A stretch of 10,000 nt of DNA from positions 1 to 10,000 of the forward strand of contig VSJD01000079.1 in NCBI GenBank assembly GCA_008636095.1, written 5' to 3'. Shown here piece by piece: positions 1-5,513 of this stretch. This DNA comes from Kiritimatiellota bacterium. Its GTDB lineage: Bacteria > Verrucomicrobiota > Kiritimatiellia > JAAZAB01. Under the pieces are notes generated by a model. That model was given only the letters and a program-made list of their open reading frames with translations. It was not told the DNA's origin and searched no databases. The position numbers and the translations under genes are program-made. Numbering within the stretch: the first letter of the stretch is position 1; every line of letters starts with the position of its first letter.

Positions 1-1662
1 TACATCCCTGTAAGTCGGCAGAGGAAAAACATTCATGATGGAATCCGCCCTTGTCCAGCCGTATCCGGGAACATAAACCTCCACGTAATAATGGGTCTGG
101 AAAGGGGCATTCCAAACAGGGTAATTTGCCAATAGCCGGGCCGGAATTCCGTTCACCCGAAGCAAGGCCGCAGCCAGATTTGCCGTTCCAGTGCAGATTT
201 CACCGTAATGTAATGAGGTCAGGGCACTGCAATCATTCGGCTTTTCCGGGACATTTTTTATATTTTGGGATGTTGCCCTTGAAAAAGCGATGATGTTTTT
301 CAGCGTTTGGATTAGATCGCTGTCTTTGGCGCGCAATTCCTTTGCTTTTTTGATAATATCGGCATTATCCGTCTGAACCGAGCGTGTTGCTTTCAGCCAT
401 GCTCTAACGTCTTTGTGTAAAGCAGATTTGGTGGGAATGGCAACGTTGGCCGGCATACCGCTATAATCGCGTTTCGTCAACAGGACGTATCCTTTCCAGT
501 TAAAAACCAATTTTGCGCCCGGGTCCGGTTGCGCGAGTTCCACTTCGGCATACCAGTTGGGCAACGCATCCCCGCGGCGTTTCAACACGGCGCCAAGCAG
601 GGCGTTGGTGGGCTGGGCGGAAAATTCCACATAGATCGGCGCCTGCTCGGCATATAACTGAGGAATAGGAAATGCGATTTTTATCCTCTTTTTTCCGGAT
701 TCCTCGCCGATAAAAACATATTCACCTTCGGCACGGGCAATACCGGGCCCATTCATTTCATCTCTCTGAAATGTCCGCGTTGAAACATCATTCGTTAAAA
801 CCGGTTGACTTTTTTCAATATTCAACGTGTTCTCAGCGCTATTTTTTATGCCGGTATTTGGATTACCAACGATACTCTCTGTTAGGTCCCCGAACATGCG
901 CCGGCCAAGGTCAAGGTAATCCTCCGCAAACGGCACCTTAGCACGATGTTTATTAACCCAATCAAGAAAACCGGACCAAAATTGGTTTGCCTTTTGGGAT
1001 GTTTCTTGAACAGTGTAGCCTTCAGCTATCCATCCGATGACACGCTGCATAAGAATGAAATACGGTGCATACCAGTCAATCGGCTGCGCGACATCGGTAA
1101 AATAATCGCAGTTGTATTTCATATCATGGAGTTCAGCGCTCATTTCCGTCCAGTAGCCGAAACCGGATCCAACCGGCAGTGTCTTCAGATAATCATGGCT
1201 GAATTCCGAGTTGATGAAGGCAACTTTTCCTTTTAATTCCGGGGCATCCCTGTCAAAGCCCGGGCGCCATTTGGGACAATCCATCATTTCCTGATCGTTG
1301 CATTCGATCTGATCTGCCAGACCTCCGCCAATCCAGGCAAACATTTTGACGCGCTTGTCCGCAGTTATTTTCCGGATATTTTCCGGCGTGGCCTTTTCAA
1401 CTAGAAACACAATGCGGTCCCCGTACTTTTTTGCCAAAGGATCAATGACGTACGGCTTATAATACGGAACATTGCCGCTCCAGCCATGTCCATTATTGCT
1501 GGAAAACGCCACGACAATTTCCGGCCCAGCTTGTTTGGAAACAGTGGGAGATGATATTTGATCTGTCTTAGCCACCACGCTGTTTTTGGATATTCCGCCG
1601 GCAATACTTGCCAGGCAAAAAATAACGCCAAAAACAATATTTTGCACATGCCTATGTTTCAT
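1..1662 (-). CDS. Secreted transglutaminase-like domain protein (C-terminus off the window)
   Basis: The frame is open from ATG at 1662 to the left edge, giving 554 residues with the C-terminus missing. Residues 1-23 (MKHRHVQ, then a hydrophobic run NIVFGVIFCLASIAGG) form a Sec signal peptide, so the protein is probably periplasmic or exported. Residues 485-541 match the transglutaminase-like core: Cys490 in GEICTGTANLAAALLRVNG, His524 in THYYVEVYVPGYGW and Asp540 in RADS, in the order and spacing of the Cys-His-Asp triad. Such bacterial domains are usually cysteine proteases or amidases rather than true crosslinkers. Residues ~48-260 form a separate domain that I cannot name. An in-frame ATG at 1692 is possible, but it would put 10 extra residues before the signal peptide. 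Only a weak AGGGA lies 12 nt upstream of 1662. The substrate is unknown. Confidence 0.8.
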   Translation of the reverse strand, partial: MKHRHVQNIVFGVIFCLASIAGGISKNSVVAKTDQISSPTVSKQAGPEIVVAFSSNNGHGWSGNVPYYKPYVIDPLAKKYGDRIVFLVEKATPENIRKITADKRVKMFAWIGGGLADQIECNDQEMMDCPKWRPGFDRDAPELKGKVAFINSEFSHDYLKTLPVGSGFGYWTEMSAELHDMKYNCDYFTDVAQPIDWYAPYFILMQRVIGWIAEGYTVQETSQKANQFWSGFLDWVNKHRAKVPFAEDYLDLGRRMFGDLTESIVGNPNTGIKNSAENTLNIEKSQPVLTNDVSTRTFQRDEMNGPGIARAEGEYVFIGEESGKKRIKIAFPIPQLYAEQAPIYVEFSAQPTNALLGAVLKRRGDALPNWYAEVELAQPDPGAKLVFNWKGYVLLTKRDYSGMPANVAIPTKSALHKDVRAWLKATRSVQTDNADIIKKAKELRAKDSDLIQTLKNIIAFSRATSQNIKNVPEKPNDCSALTSLHYGEICTGTANLAAALLRVNGIPARLLANYPVWNAPFQTHYYVEVYVPGYGWTRADSIMNVFPLPTYRDV

Positions 1663-1888
1663 TTTAGCAGATATTCCCTGTGGAATGGGCATATTTTACT
1701 ACGCGGCATTTTTGAGGAAAACAAGGCATAATCAATGTTTTTTATGATACGTCATCTGCGGATGGCGGACTGCAAAACGGGAAAAGCAGGGCAGTCCGGA
1801 CGGACACCCAGATTGCTATAATGGTCAAGTTTTGATCTGTGTGTGGCAAACAACATCTTCACAAGAAGGATGGATAACATCCTGCCAT
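1663..1888. other. Intergenic stretch with one hairpin
   Basis: This lies between the start of the transglutaminase-like gene and the dehydroquinate synthase remnant. It holds a perfect 8-bp inverted repeat, CGGACTGC at 1766-1773 and GCAGTCCG at 1791-1798, with a 17-nt loop. No T-run follows on either strand, so it is not a convincing intrinsic terminator. A TATAAT at 1817-1822 (plus) has no matching -35 box and no gene after it. I see no gene here. Confidence 0.4.
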
Positions 1889-1941
1889 GACTTCTCAACC
1901 AGTGTTTCGCTGATTTTCATACCGAAGTACCTACTGTCGGC
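1889..1941 (-). pseudogene. Remnant of a type II 3-dehydroquinate synthase 3' end
   Basis: Read on the minus strand, this gives ADSRYFGMKISETLVEK. The intact synthase upstream ends GGRHFGMKISETLVEK, so 14 of the last 17 residues agree. A 23-nt block is identical between 1898-1920 and 3385-3407. Most codon differences nearby are silent (GGT/GGC, GTT/GTG, GAG/GAA, AGG/CGG), which suggests a true but divergent coding copy rather than a fresh duplication. The stop codon is lost (TCA in place of TGA), and the frame runs on about 22 codons to a TGA. No start codon or further synthase sequence lies upstream, because the UroD-like gene ends at 1962, about 20 nt away. It is therefore a fragment left by recombination, insertion or deletion. 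Confidence 0.7.
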
Positions 1942-1961
1942 TGGTGGATTTTTTGGCAATA

Positions 1962-3206
1962 TCACCCTTCATTTGCCACCTCTTTGGCGATTTGCTCCCA
2001 GATGGTCAGGCGCTGCGGCTGGTATTTGACGGTGCTGATGTCCTTGAAAATGAGTTCGCAGGGCGTCTTGTATTTCCGGCAAGTCGCAACAATGTGCTTC
2101 AGTTCTTTGCGTACCAACGCTTCATCGAAGTGATCCGTCGCCACAAAGGCGGGATTGGGCTTGGCCGAGAACACAAAGTCACCAGTCATCTGCGACGCTC
2201 CTCGCTCGGCATCCGCCCAAGGACTCATCGAAATCTTGCGCACGTTCTTGATCTTACGCACGATGTCGATCTTCCGGTCCATCGGATCGCAGCAGCCGTA
2301 GTACACGAGCCCGAACCGTGCCAGTAACGGCTTTATGGGCTCGATCTCGAACTCATCGTGCATGTCGGGTGAGACGGTCGAGAAGATCTGGGCTAATCCG
2401 AAAATCCATACGTCCCTGGCCTTCGCGTTCTTCCCATCGTATTGTTTCGACGGCAGTTCATCGTTATAGGCGCCGGTGCAGTGAACCAGGGGGGTGTCCA
2501 CGTCAAACAGCCCCAGCGCTTCGTATTGATCCACTACGCTGCACGCCATCTTCACGAACTTGGCAATCACCTTGTGAGAAAATTCAGGGCGGTCGATGAG
2601 GTCGTAGAGCACCTTCTCCGCGCCGCGCAGCGTGGTAATCTGATCCCACACACCTCCATGCATGCTGTAATTCCAAGTTGGGCCAACAAGGTGTGGAGTC
2701 AGAATGCCGTCGAAAATGCCGCCCACGATCTCAAGGCGCTTCCGATCACCAGCCACATCAACCGTCACAACCGGCATGGGGATCCTGTCCAGCGCCTCCT
2801 CGTCGGGTATCACGTCCGTGTACGTGTGAGCCACCGTGCTGTTGGTGGAGTCTGTGGCGATGGTCCGTTCCACTGGGCGGAGCACCGGCTGGGTGTCAAC
2901 GAGCTTGGGGACTTCCACGCAGTTGGACATGACCATGTCGCCGCGAAAATGGTTGAACTTGTAGAGACGCTGTCGCAGGTCGCACTCGATGGACCTCAGG
3001 AAGTCGTCCGCACAATGGATGGTCAGCTCGCCGGTGTCATTGAGTTCGTTCCAGGGAAGCTGGTCGAGCATGATCAGGGGGCGGACCGGCTTGAGCGCGT
3101 TCAAGCGCTTCCACATGTCGATCGTTTCCGAGTTGACATCCAGCGCTGCCGCTTCGGCGACCTTCCTCCCAAGTTCGCGCAACACCTTCACATCGTTCCG
3201 ATTCAT
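1962..3206 (-). CDS. Uroporphyrinogen-decarboxylase-like (UroD/MtaA superfamily) protein
   Basis: The ~414-residue protein resembles the divergent UroD-like proteins common in PVC bacteria, not heme-pathway HemE. It is longer than HemE (about 340-370 residues) and lacks its usual N-terminal arginine motif as far as I can see. Recognisable segments (numbered from the first ATG) are GPTWNYSMHGG (176-186), LVHCTGAYND (241-250) and GLVYYGCCDPMDRK (300-313). His243/Cys244 and Cys306/Cys307 could serve a metal or corrinoid methyl-transfer site, as in MtaA-type enzymes, but this is inference. Two ATGs are adjacent (3209 and 3206). GGAG at 3212-3215 lies 2 nt from the first and 5 nt from the second, so I prefer 3206. 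The gene lies downstream of the dehydroquinate synthase on the same strand, after a 165-nt palindrome-rich spacer, and may not share its function. The substrate is unknown. Confidence 0.8.
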   Translation of the reverse strand: MNRNDVKVLRELGRKVAEAAALDVNSETIDMWKRLNALKPVRPLIMLDQLPWNELNDTGELTIHCADDFLRSIECDLRQRLYKFNHFRGDMVMSNCVEVPKLVDTQPVLRPVERTIATDSTNSTVAHTYTDVIPDEEALDRIPMPVVTVDVAGDRKRLEIVGGIFDGILTPHLVGPTWNYSMHGGVWDQITTLRGAEKVLYDLIDRPEFSHKVIAKFVKMACSVVDQYEALGLFDVDTPLVHCTGAYNDELPSKQYDGKNAKARDVWIFGLAQIFSTVSPDMHDEFEIEPIKPLLARFGLVYYGCCDPMDRKIDIVRKIKNVRKISMSPWADAERGASQMTGDFVFSAKPNPAFVATDHFDEALVRKELKHIVATCRKYKTPCELIFKDISTVKYQPQRLTIWEQIAKEVANEG

Positions 3207-3211
3207 CATGT

Positions 3212-3215
3212 CTCC
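3212..3215 (-). promoter_or_regulatory. Ribosome binding site of the UroD-like gene
   Basis: GGAG on the minus strand. It is too close (2 nt) to the first ATG and well placed (5 nt) for the second, which favours 3206 as the start. Confidence 0.5.
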
Positions 3216-3254
3216 ATGCCAAAGACTGCAGCTTCACCTTTCTTCGCCAGAAAA

Positions 3255-3310
3255 CCCTGTGGCCCCGCCTGCAACGCTATGCGTAGCATTGCGGGCAGGT
3301 TGCCACAGGG
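3255..3310. repeat. Palindromic dispersed repeat, copy 1
   Basis: The outer arms CCCTGTGGC (3255-3263) and GCCACAGGG (3302-3310) are perfect 9-bp inverted repeats. Inside is a second stem, GCAACGCTA / TAGCATTGC, with loop TGCG (3271-3292). The core at 3264-3300 matches the reverse complement of 8189-8225 at 34 of 37 positions, so the two are copies of one dispersed family in opposite orientations. The layout resembles REP-type palindromes. No target duplication was seen at its edges. Confidence 0.7.
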
Positions 3311-3350
3311 CTGAATGACGTTCTTGGCTTCGCAGGGTTCCGCAAAGATG

Positions 3351-3370
3351 CCCCGCGGCTTGCCGCGGGG
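3351..3370 (-). terminator. Strong GC hairpin just after the dehydroquinate synthase
   Basis: CCCCGCGGC (3351-3359) and GCCGCGGGG (3362-3370) form a perfect 9-bp stem beginning 5 nt past the stop codon at 3375-3377. In the minus-strand RNA it would close with a CAAG tetraloop. There is no U-tract after it (CATCTTTGCGG), so it could protect the 3' end or terminate only weakly. It could also be part of the adjoining palindromic repeat cluster. Confidence 0.4.
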
Positions 3371-3374
3371 TGCT

Positions 3375-4367
3375 TCACTTTTCCACCAGTGTTTCGCTGA
3401 TTTTCATGCCGAAATGCCGCCCACCGGCCTCAAGATGCACAAGCACCTGGTCACCCACCTTAAGCTTGGCCACCGAAACGGGCTGGCCGTCGGGGCAAAC
3501 AAGATTGATGGTCTCGGCATTCTGAAGATAAACCGATATTGGCCGCCCATCCACTTCGGCGGTTATCAGGATCATGGGCCTGGTTTCAATTTTGCACCGG
3601 CCGGTTTGTGCCGTTTTCGTCCTGCCTTTGGAATCAATGATCAATACCGACGTACCCGTCCGCAGGTCGGATAAATAAGCCGTCTTGTTTTCCGGCAATA
3701 ATATATAGGCATGCAGCGCGCTGGCGTTGACCCGGAAGGGGCGCGCCGCCACATACTGATTTTCAATACTTTCCGAATGCACCAGAAAGAAGGCGCTACT
3801 GGCGTTGCCGATCAGCATGCCCTCGCCGATGGTCATGGCGGAGCAGGTGTCAATACAAACCCTGTCCCCCATCCCGCTGGGCTCAATCTTTTTTACAATT
3901 GCCGTTTTAAGTTCAATTTTTGGCGAAAGACCGTGGACCAGCTGGACAATTTTCCTGACCTCATTGGGATCGCGGCTGATAACCACCACGCCGCAAACTC
4001 CTTTTTCCAGAATGCCGATCATGGTGCGCGCTTCTTCCGGATTCTTCACTTCCGCCATAACCCGGTCGCGCTGGGCCAAAATATTTTCAAGCGGGATTAT
4101 TGCCCAGTCGGGAAGCCGCAGTAGGACAATGGCTTTCCGGTCGGCCTTGGCCGCCAGATTCTCGTCGCCCTTTGAGCGGATTTCAATGACGACCACGTCC
4201 TTGCCGACAACAATATCGCCGTCCTCGGCCACCGTCATAATACGGCCAAGTTCTTTTACCTTGCCTGAACATCCTTTGTCCACGACAACCGCATCCGCGC
4301 CGCTTTCGATGGCCGCCACCGCAAGGTCCTTATCCCAGGGTTGAATCTGCACCCACACCTGTTTCAT
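3375..4367 (-). CDS. 3-dehydroquinate synthase II (archaeal type, or GriH-like)
   Basis: The 330-residue protein matches the archaeal-type dehydroquinate synthase family throughout. It has the start MKQVWVQIQPWDKDLAVAAI, then ESGADAVVV, VKELGRI, the PDWAIIPLENILAQ block, and a C-terminus HFGMKISETLVEK. The family converts 2-amino-3,7-dideoxy-D-threo-hept-6-ulosonate to 3-dehydroquinate by NAD-dependent oxidative deamination and cyclisation, replacing AroB. A related enzyme, GriH, makes 3-amino-4-hydroxybenzoate. The start ATG overlaps the stop of the upstream aldolase (ATGA), so the two are probably translationally coupled and act in sequence in the cytoplasm. The length is near the family norm. 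The last ~17 codons are repeated at 1889-1941. Confidence 0.9.
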   Translation of the reverse strand: MKQVWVQIQPWDKDLAVAAIESGADAVVVDKGCSGKVKELGRIMTVAEDGDIVVGKDVVVIEIRSKGDENLAAKADRKAIVLLRLPDWAIIPLENILAQRDRVMAEVKNPEEARTMIGILEKGVCGVVVISRDPNEVRKIVQLVHGLSPKIELKTAIVKKIEPSGMGDRVCIDTCSAMTIGEGMLIGNASSAFFLVHSESIENQYVAARPFRVNASALHAYILLPENKTAYLSDLRTGTSVLIIDSKGRTKTAQTGRCKIETRPMILITAEVDGRPISVYLQNAETINLVCPDGQPVSVAKLKVGDQVLVHLEAGGRHFGMKISETLVEK

Positions 4368-5167
4368 TGTTTCCCTTTCAACGTGCGGACCGCCACGCGC
4401 GCGGTGACACCATCATTGACCACCATGGAAATCGCAGCGATCATCCGGGTGGGATTGGCGTGCTGAAAGACGTTGCGGCCGATGGAGACGCCGGCGGCGC
4501 CGGCCTTTATGGCGCCTTCCACCATGTCAAGGATATCATCGTCCGACTCAAGTTTCTCGCCCCCGGCAATCACGACGGGCACCGGGCAGCCACTCGTGAC
4601 CTGCTCGAAGGATTGCGGACTGCCGGTGTAATTTACCTTCACGATGTCGGCGCCCAGTTCCGCGCCAACCCGCGCCGCGTGCTTGACATGCGCCACGTCA
4701 TACTCGCTCTTGATCTTTTCGCCGCGTGTGTACATCATGGCCACCAAGGGCATGCCCCACTGCATGCACGTGCAGCTGATCTGGCCGAAATGGTCGAGCA
4801 TAACGTCATCCGTCGGCGCACCGAGGTTAACCTGGATGGAAACGCCATCGGCCCCCATTTGCAAGGCCTCTTCTACCGTGCAGACCAGCACCTTGCCGGT
4901 GGGGTCCGGTGACATCGAAGTGCTGGCCGATAAGTGGATGATCAGCCCAATATCCTTGCCCGACTGCCGGTGGCCAACCTTGACGATGCCCTTGTGCACG
5001 ATAATGGCATTGGCTCCGCCGTTAACAACGTTGTCCACGGCCTTCTTCATATCAATCAACCCGCGGATGGGCCCCACGGTGACACCGTGATCCATGGGCA
5101 CAATGACGGTTTTGCCCGTCTTCCGGTTAATAATGCGTTCCAAACGAATGTTCTTGCCAATCATCAT
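4364..5167 (-). CDS. DhnA-type class I aldolase: 2-amino-3,7-dideoxy-D-threo-hept-6-ulosonate synthase (or GriI-like)
   Basis: This is a complete TIM-barrel aldolase of the archaeal fructose-bisphosphate aldolase/DhnA family. Numbered from the upstream ATG (5173), the expected catalytic residues are Asp28 in VPMDHGVTVGP, Tyr148 in MMYTRGE and Schiff-base Lys179 in ADIVKVNYTG. A phosphate-binding end follows at AGGEK and GVSIGRNVFQ. Paired with type II dehydroquinate synthase, the likely reaction joins aspartate semialdehyde to a keto-deoxy sugar phosphate, the first step of the alternative shikimate route. GriI, which uses dihydroxyacetone phosphate for 3-amino-4-hydroxybenzoate, is the main alternative. 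Three ATGs are close (5173, 5167, 5164). GGAGGT abuts the first (0 nt) and is 6 nt from the second, so I place the start at 5167. The gene heads a minus-strand operon. Confidence 0.85.
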   Translation of the reverse strand: MMIGKNIRLERIINRKTGKTVIVPMDHGVTVGPIRGLIDMKKAVDNVVNGGANAIIVHKGIVKVGHRQSGKDIGLIIHLSASTSMSPDPTGKVLVCTVEEALQMGADGVSIQVNLGAPTDDVMLDHFGQISCTCMQWGMPLVAMMYTRGEKIKSEYDVAHVKHAARVGAELGADIVKVNYTGSPQSFEQVTSGCPVPVVIAGGEKLESDDDILDMVEGAIKAGAAGVSIGRNVFQHANPTRMIAAISMVVNDGVTARVAVRTLKGKQ

Positions 5168-5173
5168 AGTCAT

Positions 5174-5179
5174 ACCTCC
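5174..5179 (-). promoter_or_regulatory. Consensus Shine-Dalgarno of the aldolase
   Basis: GGAGGT on the minus strand directly abuts the first ATG (5173). It is 6 nt from the ATG at 5167 and 9 nt from that at 5164. This excludes 5173 as the usual start and favours 5167. Confidence 0.65.
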
Positions 5180-5240
5180 AATTCAGTTATTTGCGGCAAA
5201 CCATAACAAAGATTAGCGCACGACGCTATAAAAACATTTT

Positions 5241-5441
5241 GACCCGAATTTTGCACGGGAGTGCGCAAGATTCGCTTCCAACCCGCTCCAGACGCGGTCG
5301 CGGGCTGGAAGCCGACCTCACCCGCTTGGTTAAGGCGGGTGAGTCGGGGTCAACCCCGATTTGTCCCGATCGCGAAACGCATCGGGACGAGATCGGCCCT
5401 TTGGGTGACTTTTGCATACGTGGCGTGCAAAAGTCAGGTTG
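5241..5441. mobile_element. Putative 201-bp MITE-like element packed with hairpins
   Basis: The ends are inverted repeats: ACCCGAATTTTGCAC (5242-5256) against the complement of 5425-5439, ACCTGACTTTTGCAC, 13 of 15 matching. ACATTTT occurs directly on both sides (5234-5240 and 5442-5448), as a 7-bp target-site duplication would. Between the ends are successive hairpins. These are a 13-bp stem with one mismatch (5274-5286/5300-5312), CTCACCCGC/GCGGGTGAG (5317-5325/5335-5343), TCGGGG/CCCCGA (5344-5349/5354-5359), GTCCCGAT/ATCGGGAC (5363-5370/5381-5388), and GACTTTTGCA/TGCAAAAGTC (5407-5416/5426-5435). There is no transposase, so movement would need one supplied in trans. A structured regulatory RNA or protein-binding array is the alternative. 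Confidence 0.6.
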
Positions 5442-5466
5442 ACATTTTACACAGCGCCTGTATTTT
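5439..5466 (+). promoter_or_regulatory. Sigma-70-like promoter of the xylulose kinase
   Basis: TTGACA (5439-5444) is a perfect -35 box, followed after 16 nt by TATTTT (5461-5466), 4 of 6 to the -10 consensus. Transcription would start near 5473, leaving a leader of about 40 nt. The -35 box spans the right junction of the MITE-like element: TTG is element, ACA is the flanking direct repeat. Confidence 0.5.
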
Positions 5467-5513
5467 AAACTCATATTTATCTCACAAGGTGCTATCTCGA
5501 AGGAACCATTGCC

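Noticed and set aside
1401..1649. 82-codon minus-strand frame with a hydrophobic start
   Set aside because: It is another frame of the transglutaminase-like gene; the true frame from 1662 is open to the window edge and contains the catalytic triad.
1766..1822. Hairpin plus a TATAAT-like box before the transglutaminase-like gene
   Set aside because: The box is on the plus strand with no matching -35 and no plus-strand gene after it; the hairpin lacks a T-run.
2442..3314. 290-codon plus-strand open frame
   Set aside because: It lies antisense to the UroD-like gene, has no recognisable domain and ends inside the palindromic spacer. It is a shadow of a GC-biased gene.
5249..5440. Hairpin array considered as an integron attC site, riboswitch or CRISPR
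   Set aside because: There is no repeated unit with spacers and no attC core sites. It lies upstream of the best promoter, so it would not be in the xylB leader. Terminal repeats plus a flanking duplication fit a MITE better.
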